A model generated the notes under the pieces. That model searched no databases. It worked only from the letters and a program-made list of their open reading frames with translations, and was not told the origin of the DNA. The translations under genes and the position numbers were made by a program. Positions 8,790-17,452 of a stretch of 64,000 nucleotides of DNA are shown here, piece after piece (positions within the stretch are counted from its first letter, which is position 1; the number at the start of each line of letters is the position of its first letter). The stretch is from assembly GCF_022230925.1 (NCBI RefSeq), contig NZ_JAKKFH010000006.1, positions 1 through 64,000 on the forward strand, in the 5' to 3' direction. This DNA is from Micromonospora alfalfae (GTDB lineage Bacteria; Actinomycetota; Actinomycetes; Mycobacteriales; Micromonosporaceae).

Positions 8790-9164
8790 GCCTGGCTCGC
8801 GGGCGGCGCGCAGCGCCTCGGTCGCCTGGGCCAGCAGGCGAGCGGAGTCGGTCCGCCCGCTCACCTGCAACTCCACTTCGGTGTCTCCCGCCTGGATCCG
8901 GATGCTGGCCTCGGTGCGCTGCTGGTCCACCCAGGACTGGAGCAGGTTGAACAGCCCGGGAAGCAGCCCCTGGGCGAGCACCGCGATGATCACCGCGTCG
9001 CTGAATCCCGGCCGGCCCCCGCCGCCGCCGGCCGGGCGGACTCCCGGCCGGTACTCGGGGCGGCGGTGGATCCAGGTCAGCAGGTCGACCGACGGAGGCT
9101 GGCGCTGCCGGGGGCTGATGGTCAGCCGGACGGGTAGCCGGGCTGCGGTGTCGCTGTCGGTCAC
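8772..9164 (-). CDS. Small EACC1-like protein
   Basis: 130 residues starting at GTG, 14 bp after the M48 protease gene on the same strand, so almost certainly co-transcribed with it. It has a polar N-terminus (LPVRLTISPRQRQPPSVDLLTW), a Gly-rich spacer, a hydrophobic helix at about 55-77 (SDAVIIAVLAQGLLPGLFNLL), and a strand pair IRIQAGDTEVELQVSGR. This organisation resembles the small EACC1 component (effector-associated constant component 1) of actinobacterial NTP-dependent conflict systems. The match is from memory of the architecture, not from a search, so family assignment is tentative. Confidence 0.6.
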   Translation of the reverse strand: MTDSDTAARLPVRLTISPRQRQPPSVDLLTWIHRRPEYRPGVRPAGGGGGRPGFSDAVIIAVLAQGLLPGLFNLLQSWVDQQRTEASIRIQAGDTEVELQVSGRTDSARLLAQATEALRAAREPGPDAAG

Positions 9165-9178
9165 GGTCTGTCTCCCGG

Positions 9179-11377
9179 TCAGTCGGCGGCGGGTCGGAAG
9201 GTCACGTTGTCCCCGTCGGCGGTGGCGACGCCCGTGACCGTGAACGCGGTGTCGTCAGTGAACGGTGAGCTGCCGCCGAAGTAGGTGGTGGTGCCACTGG
9301 CCTCCACCCTGCCCTGGGTCTCGGTCGGGGTGGAGACCTGGGCGCTGGCTGGGCCGGTGAGTTCCACGGCGAGCTTCGGATACTCCAGGATCTTCCAGGT
9401 GATCTTCTGGGTGGAGCCGCCGTAGTAACGGAACGGGCAGCCCGGCGGGGCGGCGACCTTCTGCTTGGCGCACTCGTCCAACCAGGCGCGTACCTGCGCC
9501 TCGACGGCCTCGGTCGCCGCCGGCTTGAGCACCGGCGCCAGTTGCAGGACGGCGGCGGTCTCCCCCGGGCCGACCAGCATCGTCGTGCTCGGCGTCTCGC
9601 TGAGCGCACTGGACGGGCCGGTCGCTGTGTAGCCGCCGGGCAACAGCACCAGCGGGGCACCCTCGGTGGCGACAGGCAACTCCACCCCGTTGAGCCGTAC
9701 CCCGGGGTCGGCGATCGCGGCGTTGAGCGGGGTCGGCCCGCCGCTCAACCGCCAGCCGTGGAACAGCCCGGCGGTGGTCTCGTCCTCGCGGCGCAGGGTG
9801 AGGGCGGCGGTCTCCCGCGCGTCACCCAGCCGGTACGCCACTGTGGCTCTGGCGCTGTCGCCGTCGCGCTCCAACGAGCTGATCTCGACGTCGGTCGGTG
9901 GTTGGTAGCCCTTGCCCCGCAGCAGTTGAGCGAGCAGCTTGGTGTCGCTGCCCTGGTCGGTCAGGTAGCCGAGCGCGGCCTCGCTGTCCCGATCGGCGAG
10001 CGCGGAGAAGTAGCCGTCGATCGCCGCCTGGGGCCGGAAGAACGCCCACTGCACCACGCCGAGTCCGCTGGTGCCGAGGCAGGCGGCCAGTGTGAGGGCG
10101 CCGACCAGCAGCCAGGTGCGGCGGGTGCCGACCGGACCGGAGCTGTTGAACAGCCCGTCGACGGTGACGGGCTGACCCGCCCCGGCGGGCGAACCCGCCA
10201 GCGGCGCCCGCTCCAACGCGTCGAGCCGCAGCTCGTGCGGCGGGTGGGTGGCGCAGACCGCCTCGTCCCAGCCGCTGCGGCCGGTCTCGAAGGACAGCCG
10301 TCGTTCCAGGATGCGCCGCAGGCCGTCGACGTGCCCGGTGAGCACCGCGCCGAGGTCGGCCCGGTACTCGGCCGCCCGCACGTCACGGGCGTGCAGTGGC
10401 AGCACCACGTACCGCATGGTGAGCAGCACCGGCCAGAAGAACACGAAGACCACGAAGTTGGTGCCCGGGTGTGGGAACGTCCGCATCAGCCAGGTCGGCA
10501 GGGCGTGCGCGAGGGTCAGTGGCAGGCCGACACCGCGGACGAAGGCGCTGGTGATCTCGTCCCCGGTGCGCCAGTGCACCAGCTCGTGGCTGAGCAGCGC
10601 GGCCACCTCGTCGTCCGGTTCGCCCAGCACGGCGGTGGTGACCACCACGTGCCGGGCGTACGTGCGCGCGTTGCTCAGGACCGGGTCGTCCTCCATGAGC
10701 AGCCTGGGCACGCTGGGCAGGCCGAGCCGTCGGGCGCAGTCGTCGAGCACGGGGCGCAGCCGCGCGTACTCGCGGCGGCTGGGCTGGCGCGCACCCGAGA
10801 CGACAAGCAGACGGGGTTCGAGCAGCACCCGGTACAGCGTGTAGAGGACCCCGATCAGCGCCGCCGCGACGACAGTGCCAATCAGGCCGGTGAGCAGCGC
10901 GAAGGGCTCGTCGGCTACGCCCATCCAGGGCAGGGCCAGCACGGCGAGGAAGCCGACCAAAAAGCCGATGGCGAAACCGGCGATGCCGCCGAGCAACCCG
11001 CCGGAGCGGGTCAGGAACGCCTCGGTCAGCGAGCCGATGAGCGGGGCGTCGCGCAGCACCTGGGGCAGCTGGTCGTCGGCGCCGGTCCCGACGGCGAAGA
11101 GCCCGACGATGCCGAACGTGAGGCCGCCCCAGAACGCCAGGAGCAGCGCCACTGGCAGGTAGAACCAGGTCGCGAGGAACGCGCCGAGCACGCCGCGCCA
11201 GTCCCGCAGGATCCCGGCGCGCAGCCAGACCAGCGCGCTGGGATAGCCCGGTGGGCGGTCGGCGAACCCGCCGGTGGGTGGCGGGGTGTCGGCCGACGGC
11301 GGTTGGGCGGCCCGGACGTCGAGCTGCGGCACTGTCGGCGGGGTGTTCTCCGGCGGCACTGTGGGCGGCTCGGTCAT
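9179..11377 (-). CDS. M48-family membrane metalloprotease with extracytoplasmic C-terminal domain
   Basis: 732 residues. The Pro-rich N-terminus (1-45) precedes membrane segments at about 62-95, 125-150 and 160-185. The cytosolic zinc protease domain contains LLSHELVHWRTGDE (HExxH at about 264-268) and the third ligand in RAAEYRADLG (about E337), both intact as in HtpX/Ste24-type M48 peptidases. Another membrane segment at about 305-328 and one at 421-445 lead to a 280-residue outer domain. That domain starts AIDGYFSALADRDSEAALGYL, reminiscent of NTF2/DUF4878-type modules. This C-terminal half is unusual for HtpX. Start: ATG 8 nt after GAGGGAG; the frame extends 37 codons further without a site. 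It is upstream of the EACC1-like gene. Confidence 0.85.
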   Translation of the reverse strand: MTEPPTVPPENTPPTVPQLDVRAAQPPSADTPPPTGGFADRPPGYPSALVWLRAGILRDWRGVLGAFLATWFYLPVALLLAFWGGLTFGIVGLFAVGTGADDQLPQVLRDAPLIGSLTEAFLTRSGGLLGGIAGFAIGFLVGFLAVLALPWMGVADEPFALLTGLIGTVVAAALIGVLYTLYRVLLEPRLLVVSGARQPSRREYARLRPVLDDCARRLGLPSVPRLLMEDDPVLSNARTYARHVVVTTAVLGEPDDEVAALLSHELVHWRTGDEITSAFVRGVGLPLTLAHALPTWLMRTFPHPGTNFVVFVFFWPVLLTMRYVVLPLHARDVRAAEYRADLGAVLTGHVDGLRRILERRLSFETGRSGWDEAVCATHPPHELRLDALERAPLAGSPAGAGQPVTVDGLFNSSGPVGTRRTWLLVGALTLAACLGTSGLGVVQWAFFRPQAAIDGYFSALADRDSEAALGYLTDQGSDTKLLAQLLRGKGYQPPTDVEISSLERDGDSARATVAYRLGDARETAALTLRREDETTAGLFHGWRLSGGPTPLNAAIADPGVRLNGVELPVATEGAPLVLLPGGYTATGPSSALSETPSTTMLVGPGETAAVLQLAPVLKPAATEAVEAQVRAWLDECAKQKVAAPPGCPFRYYGGSTQKITWKILEYPKLAVELTGPASAQVSTPTETQGRVEASGTTTYFGGSSPFTDDTAFTVTGVATADGDNVTFRPAAD

Positions 11378-11514
11378 GAGCGCTGCTCCCTCTCGGAGGA
11401 TGGCGTCCACTGTCGGGAATGGACAGCCGGAGCAGGCTATCGAGGGCATCTGATGTCTGCCACACCGTTTGGGGGAATCGTCGCGCACCCGACACTCACC
11501 GTCGCGGGCCCGGT

Positions 11515-11540
11515 GCGGCGGTCCCCTCCGGGACCGCCGC
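11515..11540. terminator. Terminator of lipase gene
   Basis: Perfect 11-bp stem GCGGCGGTCCC / GGGACCGCCGC with a CTCC loop, just downstream of the minus-strand lipase gene ending at 11552. Confidence 0.75.
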
Positions 11541-11551
11541 AGCGCAGCGGG

Positions 11552-12340
11552 TCAGAGCGCGAGGCAGTGGGGTCGCACCGGGCCGTCGACCAGGGCACCA
11601 CGCACGATGGTGTACGCCGTGCCGTCGAGCACCAGGCCGAGGTGCCCCACCACCCGCAGCGGGCAGTACGCCTGGATCAGCACGTTCGTCGCACCGTCGT
11701 TGACGGCGGCGTTCCCGGTCGGCCGGACCAACTCGTCCTGCACTGTGCGGATGGTGGTGTAGCGCACCGCGCCCGGGGTGTCGTCGCCGTCGTTGAGGTC
11801 GGCGAGGAACGCCGAGCCGATGCTCATCTGTTGGCAGGCCACCACGCCGGCGCAGCTGCCCAGGCCCAGGAACGCCACGATATTGGCGACGTACGTGCCG
11901 TACTGCGGTGTGCCCAGGCTGACGTAGCGGCCGACGGTGGCGGTGCCGCCGAGCCGCTTGAGGTAGTACCGGCTCACCAGACCCCCTTCGGAGTGGGCGA
12001 CGACGTCCACCGTCGCCGCGCCGGTGTTGGCGCGGACCTGGTTGACGTAGCTGGCGAACGCGCGGGCCGAGGTGGGGATGTCGCCGAGGCCCAGCCCGGG
12101 CAGTTGGTAGATGAAGGCGCGGTAGCCGTCGGCGCGCAGGCGGGCGGCGATCGGCTCGTACGCGACGGCGACGCCGCTGAGCCCGCCGACCACGATGACG
12201 GGGTTGGCCGCCGCGGCGGCGGCGAAGGGTGTCGTGGGGGCGGCGGTGGCCGGGGCGGGGGCGGCGTTCGCCGTGGCGGTCGACGTGAGCAGCGCGGCGG
12301 TGGCGAGGGCCAGGACGAGGGCGGTCTTTCGGAGCAGCAT
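11552..12340 (-). CDS. Secreted triacylglycerol lipase (alpha/beta hydrolase)
   Basis: 262 residues with a clear Sec signal peptide (MLLRKTALVLALATAALLTS, then Ala-rich; cleavage near ANA-AP at about 27). The alpha/beta-hydrolase core contains VIVVGGLSGVAVAYEPIAARL, the nucleophile elbow VVAHSEGGL (Ser at about 117; Glu replaces the more usual Gln) and SLGTPQYGTYVANI. It ends with YCPLRVVGHLGLVLDG, carrying the likely catalytic His. It matches class 2 (Streptomyces/Bacillus LipA-like) secreted lipases and esterases. GGAGGTG sits 6 nt before the ATG. Two Cys pairs could form disulfides outside the cell. Much longer overlapping frames on this strand are artefacts of high GC. Confidence 0.9.
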   Translation of the reverse strand: MLLRKTALVLALATAALLTSTATANAAPAPATAAPTTPFAAAAAANPVIVVGGLSGVAVAYEPIAARLRADGYRAFIYQLPGLGLGDIPTSARAFASYVNQVRANTGAATVDVVAHSEGGLVSRYYLKRLGGTATVGRYVSLGTPQYGTYVANIVAFLGLGSCAGVVACQQMSIGSAFLADLNDGDDTPGAVRYTTIRTVQDELVRPTGNAAVNDGATNVLIQAYCPLRVVGHLGLVLDGTAYTIVRGALVDGPVRPHCLAL

Positions 12341-12412
12341 CGCTGCACCTCCGGGGGGAGGCGCCCGGCGAACCGGGCAGGTGGGTGGGGGTGTCCGGTC
12401 GACCGTGCGACG

Positions 12413-12442
12413 ATCATCCCCGCAACAATTCAGAAACGTCAA
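12413..12442 (-). promoter_or_regulatory. Candidate lipase promoter
   Basis: On the minus strand TTGACG (12442-12437), an 18-bp spacer and GATGAT (12418-12413) form a plausible housekeeping promoter about 75 bp upstream of the lipase start. A GTTAC-N6-GTAAC inverted repeat at 12449-12464 lies just behind the -35 box and could be a regulator site. It also lies on the side facing the divergent pentapeptide gene. Confidence 0.4.
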
Positions 12443-12538
12443 TGACTTGTTACGCGTCGGTAACCCGTTGTTCCGACGGAGGCGTAAACGGTCATACCGC
12501 CACGCTCCATATCGGACACCGGCGCTGCCTGACATGCT

Positions 12539-13903
12539 GTGGCCGTGGCTGTCGACGAACCCACCGAGCGCGAGCTGAGGGTGATGCCGTGGTGGCTGGT
12601 CCTGGTCGGCCTGCTCGTCGCCGTCGCCCTGGGCTGGCTGGTGCTGGACCTGCTGCTCACCGAGGCCGACCGGGCCAGCCAACCGGACACCCGCGCCACG
12701 CTGCGCATCGACGCGATCCGCACCGGCCTGACCGTCGTCGCCGGCACCGGCGGAGGGCTCGCGCTGCTGCTGGCCGCCCGCCGCCAGTGGATCGCCGAAC
12801 GCGCGCAGCGACACCAGGAGAACGTCGCCACACGGGACCAGGTGCACCGGGACCGGGTGCAGGCACACGCCGAGGCGGTGGCCGAGGCCGCGCAGCGCCA
12901 CCAGGAGCGGCAGTCCGGGGCCGCCGAGCACGACGCGGCGGAGCGTCGACTGACCGAGCTCTACACCCGGGCGGTCGAGCTGCTCGGCAACGACAGCGCG
13001 GCGGTACGCCTCGGCGGTCTGCACGCACTGGAGCGCCTCGGTCAGGACAACCCGGGGCAGCGCCCGACGATCGCGGCGGTGCTCTGCGCGTACCTGCGGA
13101 TGCCGGCGTCCGACGGCGAGCCGCGCGAGACGGAGGTCCGGCGCAGCGCGCAGCGCGTGCTCACCCGGCACCTGCGCGCTGACGACGTGGCCCACTGGCC
13201 GGAGCTGACGCTCGACCTGGCCGGCGCCACGCTCATCGACTTCGACGCCGCCGGCTGCACGCTCGTCGACGCGAACTTCACGGCGGCGGTGTTCACCGGT
13301 TCGACCACCTTCGCGGGCGCGACGTCGCGGGGGCGGCTGCTGTTCGGTGCGGCGACCTTCGGTGACGTGGTCTTCGACGGGCTCGTGGCCGACGGCGAGG
13401 TCGTCCTCGACGGCATCCGCGGCGGCGGCGCGGCCAACGTCGACGGCGCCGCCTTTCCCGGCGGTCTGTCCTGTCGGCGAGCCAGCTTCACCGGCCCGAC
13501 CTCGTTTCGCCGGGTGACCTTCGGCCAGCCGACCAGCTTCGACCTGACCCGCTTCGAGGACGTCACCTCGTTCCGCGAGGCCGTCTTCGAGGGCGCCCTG
13601 TCGATGGAGCACACCGAGTTCGGCCGGTCGGCCAGCTTCCACGCCGTCCGCTTCACGAACATGGCGCTGTTCCGCTGGACGGTGTTCGGCGCGGAGGCGC
13701 TGTTCGACAGGGCCCGTTTTCTCGACGCGGCGAACTTCGGCCGGGCCCGGTTCCACAGCATGGCCAGCTTCCGCGACACGCAGTTCAGCCGGCCGCCGCA
13801 GGTAGAGCAGGCCCGGGCGGTGGCCGATCCCGGCCACCGCTGGCCGGCGGACACGACAGTGGAACGCCTCGACGACGAGTGGCTGCTGCTGGTCGACCGC
13901 TGA
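12539..13903 (+). CDS. Membrane-anchored pentapeptide-repeat protein
   Basis: 454 residues. Two N-terminal membrane helices (about 17-41 and 63-80) are followed by a charged Gln/Arg/Glu-rich coiled coil (80-140), then a helical segment TRAVELLGNDSAAVRLGGLHALERL. From about 205 to 410 comes a pentapeptide array in which Phe or Leu recurs every five residues (TTFAGATSRGRLLFGAATF; ASFHAVRFTNMALF), predicted to build a right-handed quadrilateral beta helix. This layout is common for actinobacterial pentapeptide proteins of unknown function. Some soluble relatives mimic DNA, but nothing here shows that. Start: GTG 12539, with another GTG two codons on. It is divergent from the lipase gene. Confidence 0.85.
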   Translation: MAVAVDEPTERELRVMPWWLVLVGLLVAVALGWLVLDLLLTEADRASQPDTRATLRIDAIRTGLTVVAGTGGGLALLLAARRQWIAERAQRHQENVATRDQVHRDRVQAHAEAVAEAAQRHQERQSGAAEHDAAERRLTELYTRAVELLGNDSAAVRLGGLHALERLGQDNPGQRPTIAAVLCAYLRMPASDGEPRETEVRRSAQRVLTRHLRADDVAHWPELTLDLAGATLIDFDAAGCTLVDANFTAAVFTGSTTFAGATSRGRLLFGAATFGDVVFDGLVADGEVVLDGIRGGGAANVDGAAFPGGLSCRRASFTGPTSFRRVTFGQPTSFDLTRFEDVTSFREAVFEGALSMEHTEFGRSASFHAVRFTNMALFRWTVFGAEALFDRARFLDAANFGRARFHSMASFRDTQFSRPPQVEQARAVADPGHRWPADTTVERLDDEWLLLVDR

Positions 13904-13944
13904 CCGGTCGGACGGTCGTCAGCGCGGCGCGGCCGACTGGGCCG

Positions 13945-14526
13945 TCAGCGCGGCGTGGCTGGTGGACGCAGGCCGTCCAGTGCCACGCCGAGCACCCGGT
14001 CACGCTGCTCGGGTGACGGGAACTGGGCCATGGTGAGACCACTGATCAGCCGCACCACGTCGTCGAAGCCGATGTCGCCACGGACCACACCGGCGTCCTG
14101 TGCGCGACGCATCAGCGGCTCACCGGCGGAGAAGATCTCCGCCCGGCAGCTGGTGAAGATCTCGGAGTCGTGCAGCAGTTGCTCGGCGAGCGCCCGCTTG
14201 GTGGCGACGTACGCGACGAAGCGGTGCAGCCAGGCGACGAGCGCGTCCCAGGGCGGCAGCTCGGCCAGGCCCTCGGCGGAGTGGCACAGCGCCCGGACCT
14301 CCTCGACGTAGACGGCCTCGAACAGGTGCCGGCGGGTCGGGAAGTTGCGGTAGAGCGTGCCGATGCCCACGCCGGCCCGGCGGGCCACGTCCTCCAGGGA
14401 GGCGGCGGCGCCGTTCTCGGCGAACGCCTCGCGTGCCGCCACGATCAGGGCGTCGTAGTTACGCCGCGCGTCGGCCCGCTTGGGCCGCTGGGCGAAGACC
14501 TCGGGCGCCTGCCCCGCGCTGGTCAT
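13945..14526 (-). CDS. TetR-family repressor (probably of the adjacent MFS gene)
   Basis: 193-residue TetR/AcrR regulator. The HTH is in residues about 25-65 (ALIVAAREAFAENGAAASL, then VARRAGVGIGTLYRNFPTR), followed by an all-helical ligand domain typical of drug-responsive TetR proteins. The ATG at 14526 follows GAGGTG by 9 nt; a GTG four codons upstream also exists. It is divergent from the DHA2 exporter with a palindrome-rich 220-bp intergenic region, the classic repressor/efflux arrangement. The inducer is unknown. Confidence 0.9.
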   Translation of the reverse strand: MTSAGQAPEVFAQRPKRADARRNYDALIVAAREAFAENGAAASLEDVARRAGVGIGTLYRNFPTRRHLFEAVYVEEVRALCHSAEGLAELPPWDALVAWLHRFVAYVATKRALAEQLLHDSEIFTSCRAEIFSAGEPLMRRAQDAGVVRGDIGFDDVVRLISGLTMAQFPSPEQRDRVLGVALDGLRPPATPR

Positions 14527-14565
14527 GACGTGCGTCACCTCACTCTATTTGCATCCGGAGGATGC

Positions 14566-14586
14566 CCTCCGCTAGCTTAGCGGAGG
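14566..14586. promoter_or_regulatory. Candidate TetR operator
   Basis: Perfect 9-bp inverted repeat CCTCCGCTA-GCT-TAGCGGAGG in the divergent tetR/MFS intergenic region. It is followed by a related repeat at 14591-14608 (CCTCCGG-AATC-CCGGAGG) and preceded by GCATCC-GGA-GGATGC at 14551-14565. The size and spacing fit a TetR dimer site, and several sites could repress both genes. Confidence 0.6.
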
Positions 14587-14746
14587 CACCCCTCCGGAAT
14601 CCCGGAGGCCTGCCTCCGGTTACTCTACCTCGGGACCCGCCCGATCGCCGCCTGGCCACCCCGATCGCCCGGACCCCGACAGACCACCCCGTCCGACGAC
14701 GGACGACAAGCCTTCATTCCCGTACGTAATCAGGGAGTTTCCTCTC

Positions 14747-16213
14747 GTGGCAGTGACCTCCCGACGCAGCTCGCGTCGGCTCACCTTCACCGTGCTCGCG
14801 GCCGGCGCCGGGTTCTTCGCGATGCTCCAGTCGCTGATCACCCCCGTGCTGCCGACCATCCAGCAGGACCTGCACACCTCCCAGAACACAGTGACCTGGG
14901 TCCTGACCGCCTACCTGCTCAGCGCGTCGATCTTCACGCCGATCCTCGGACGCGTGGGCGACATGATCGGCAAGGAGCGGATGCTCGTCGTCTCGCTCGC
15001 CGCCCTCGCCCTCGGCTGCCTGCTCGCCGCCATCGCGCCGAACATCGGCATCCTCATCCTCGCCCGGGTCGTACAGGGCATCGGCGGAGCGGTCTTCCCG
15101 CTGTCGTTCGGCATCATCCGCGACGAGTTCCCGGCCGCGCGGGTCTCCACCGCGGTGGCCGCCATCTCGGCCATCGTCGCCGTCGGCGGCGGTCTGGGCA
15201 TCGTGCTGGCCGGCCCGATCGTCAGCACGCTGGACTACCGCTGGCTGTTCTGGATCCCGATGATCGTGGTCGGGCTGACCGCGGTGGCCGCGCACCTGTT
15301 CGTGCCCGAGTCGCCGGTCCGTACCCCCGGTCGCATCGACTGGCGCGCCACAGTGCTGCTCTCCGGCTGGCTGGTCGCGTTGCTGCTGCCGATCAGCCAG
15401 GGCGCCACCTGGGGCTGGACCTCCACCCGGGTGCTCGGTCTACTGGCGCTGGCCGTGGTCCTGCTGGTCGGCTGGCTGGTCACCGAGCTGCGCTCCAGCA
15501 ACCCGCTGATCGACATGCGGATGATGCGCCTGCCCGGCGTGTGGACCACCAACCTGGTCGCCCTGCTCTACGGCGCGTCGATGTTCTCCATGTACGCGTT
15601 CCTCCCGCAGTTCCTGCAGACCCCTACCGCCGCCGGTTACGGCTTCGGGGCGAGCATCAGCCAGGCTGGTCTGCTCATGCTGCCGATGGTCAGTGCGATG
15701 TTCGTCGCCGGCGTCATCGCCGGGCGACTCCAGGCCGTCTTCAGCGCCAAGGCGCAACTCGCCACCGGTGCCACCTTCAACGTGGCCGCCTCCGCGATGC
15801 TCGCCACCGCACACGACACCCGCTGGGAGGTCGCCATCGCCGGTGGCCTGGTCGGCCTCGGCATCGGCCTGGCCTTCGCCTCGATGGCCAACCTGATCGT
15901 GGCCAGCGTGCCCGCCAGCCAGACCGGCGTGGCGACCGGCATGAACGCCAACATCCGCACCATCGGCGGCGCGATCGGCGCCGCAGTGGTCAGCGGCGTG
16001 ATCACCGCCAACCCGCAGGCCAACGGCCTGCCCAGGGAGGCCGGCTTCACGATGGGGTTTCTCGTCCTCACGGCGATCGCCCTGGCAGCCGCGCTCGCGG
16101 CCCTCGCCGTCCCGTCCGCCCGGCGGCCGTCGGCCGGTCGCCGGCCGTCCGCCGCGACGATCGTCGAGTCGGAGCTAGCCGGCGAGTTCGCCACCATGCC
16201 GGCGACCCGCTGA
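14747..16213 (+). CDS. MFS drug-efflux transporter (DHA2, 14-TM type)
   Basis: 488-residue proton-driven exporter of the DHA2 family (EmrB/QacA-like). The first membrane segments read FTVLAAGAGFFAMLQSLITPVLPTI. The loop motif LGRVGDMIGKERMLVV matches the MFS A motif (GxxxDxxGRR-like), and RVVQGIGGAVFPLSFGIIRDEFP matches motif C/B surroundings. There are about 14 hydrophobic segments through to the Arg-rich C-terminus. Start: GTG at 14747. The divergent TetR gene is the likely regulator. Exported compounds cannot be predicted. Confidence 0.92.
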   Translation: MAVTSRRSSRRLTFTVLAAGAGFFAMLQSLITPVLPTIQQDLHTSQNTVTWVLTAYLLSASIFTPILGRVGDMIGKERMLVVSLAALALGCLLAAIAPNIGILILARVVQGIGGAVFPLSFGIIRDEFPAARVSTAVAAISAIVAVGGGLGIVLAGPIVSTLDYRWLFWIPMIVVGLTAVAAHLFVPESPVRTPGRIDWRATVLLSGWLVALLLPISQGATWGWTSTRVLGLLALAVVLLVGWLVTELRSSNPLIDMRMMRLPGVWTTNLVALLYGASMFSMYAFLPQFLQTPTAAGYGFGASISQAGLLMLPMVSAMFVAGVIAGRLQAVFSAKAQLATGATFNVAASAMLATAHDTRWEVAIAGGLVGLGIGLAFASMANLIVASVPASQTGVATGMNANIRTIGGAIGAAVVSGVITANPQANGLPREAGFTMGFLVLTAIALAAALAALAVPSARRPSAGRRPSAATIVESELAGEFATMPATR

Positions 16214-16224
16214 GGAAACGTGTC

Positions 16225-16254
16225 GCAGCCCGGGCGGTTCGCCGCCCGGGCTGC
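16225..16254. terminator. UUCG-loop terminator
   Basis: Perfect 13-bp stem GCAGCCCGGGCGG / CCGCCCGGGCTGC closing a TTCG tetraloop, 12 bp after the MFS stop codon. It is an unusually stable hairpin and no U tract is needed in actinobacteria. Confidence 0.85.
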
Positions 16255-16318
16255 TCCACGTCCAGGAGTACGCTGGCCGCTCCCCCACCCACCGACAGTC
16301 GTCTTTCAGGATGCGCCC

Positions 16319-17305
16319 ATGTCCGAGTTGCTCACCGCCGACCGCATCGAGGAGATCGGCGCCCTCGGCTTCGAGAGCCCCGACCCGGCCGCGCTCGTCG
16401 CCGAACTGGTAGGTGCCGTCGACGAGGGTCGGGTAGCGGACCCCGACGACACCGGGTACGCCCTGCTGGTCGCCGCGGACATCCTGGAACAGGCCGGTGA
16501 CCTGGCCGACGCACTCGCCCTGGCCACCCGCGCCATCGCCGAACAGCCGGACGACAACGCGTACGCCCGAGCGGTGCGCGGCGGTCTGCTGCTGCGCCTC
16601 GACCGCTCGGACGAGGGCATGGCCGAGCTGACCGCCCTGCGTCCGCTGCTGGAGACCGATCCCGCGGCCACGTACCTGATCGACGAGCTGGCCGAGTCCG
16701 GCCACGGCGACACGGCGTTGGAATGGCTCACCGGGGCACTGGACGCCATCCTGGAACGGACCCGCACCCAACAGCACGAATCCGAGGACGCCCAGGACGA
16801 GGCCGCCGCCATGATCTACGGCCTGGCCCAGCGACGCCACGACCTGCGCGAAGAGCAGGGTCTACCCCACGACGAGTACGACAACCTCGCCGACCGGCTG
16901 CGCGCCGCGAGCACCCACGCGCTCGACGCCCTCGACGACGGCCCGGCGACGCTGCTGTTCTGGCCGCAGGCGGAGTTCACCGCGCTGCTGCTGCGCTGGC
17001 CCACCCTGGTCGACAGCTACCCCGCCACCTGGGACGAGCACCGCGCCCAGATCGAACGCGCCCTCGTCGACGCCTCCGGGATGGGCGGCGCGGACCTGGG
17101 CGTGGTCGTCGGCACGGTCGCCGACCTGGCAGCCTTCGCCGAACGCACCGACAGCGACCCCACCAGCGAGGAAACCCTCGACGAGTACGCCGACAGCCTG
17201 GACGAGGCCGGCGTGAACGCCTGGCCACCCGGCCGCAACGACACCTGCTGGTGCGGCTCCGGCGCCAAGTACAAGAAGTGCTGCCTGCCGCGCTCGCGCG
17301 GCTGA
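16319..17305 (+). CDS. SEC-C metal-binding domain protein
   Basis: 328 residues. Most of the protein is Asp/Glu/Ala-rich and helical, with a weak TPR-like periodicity (ALALATRAIAEQPDDNAYARAV...RLDRSDEGMAELTALRPL). The C-terminus NDTCWCGSGAKYKKCC is a textbook SEC-C zinc motif (CxCx8CC), the same as at the end of SecA, suggesting a protein- or nucleic-acid-binding tail. The function of this architecture is unknown. ATG 16319 follows AGGA by 8 nt; longer upstream frames cross the MFS terminator and are rejected. Confidence 0.85.
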   Translation: MSELLTADRIEEIGALGFESPDPAALVAELVGAVDEGRVADPDDTGYALLVAADILEQAGDLADALALATRAIAEQPDDNAYARAVRGGLLLRLDRSDEGMAELTALRPLLETDPAATYLIDELAESGHGDTALEWLTGALDAILERTRTQQHESEDAQDEAAAMIYGLAQRRHDLREEQGLPHDEYDNLADRLRAASTHALDALDDGPATLLFWPQAEFTALLLRWPTLVDSYPATWDEHRAQIERALVDASGMGGADLGVVVGTVADLAAFAERTDSDPTSEETLDEYADSLDEAGVNAWPPGRNDTCWCGSGAKYKKCCLPRSRG

Positions 17306-17350
17306 TCCTCCCCCGCCGGCTCGGTCCCTGCGGCCCCGGGAGCCTGCGGC

Positions 17351-17440
17351 CCCTGGAGGCCGTGTCCCTGGAGGCCGTGTCCCTGGAGGCCGTGTCCCTG
17401 GAGGCCGTGTCCCTGGAGGCCGTGTCCCTGGAGGCCGTGT
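17351..17440. repeat. Six-copy 15-bp tandem repeat
   Basis: Six perfect head-to-tail copies of CCCTGGAGGCCGTGT, then a truncated seventh at 17441-17450. It lies in the 293-bp gap between the SEC-C and DDN-like genes. Perfect identity implies recent slippage, so copy number may vary between strains. Confidence 0.95.
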
Positions 17441-17452
17441 CCCTGGAGAGCC

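Noticed and set aside
9542..12445. 967-codon plus-strand frame opposite the M48 protease and lipase
   Set aside because: Low-complexity antisense translation; the protease and lipase motifs fix the coding strand.
11552..13837. 761-codon minus-strand frame continuing upstream of the lipase
   Set aside because: The lipase has its own signal peptide and GGAGGTG site at 12340; the rest is antisense to the pentapeptide protein.
17351..17440. Possible CRISPR array
   Set aside because: The 15-bp units are directly adjacent with no spacers, so this is a simple tandem repeat.
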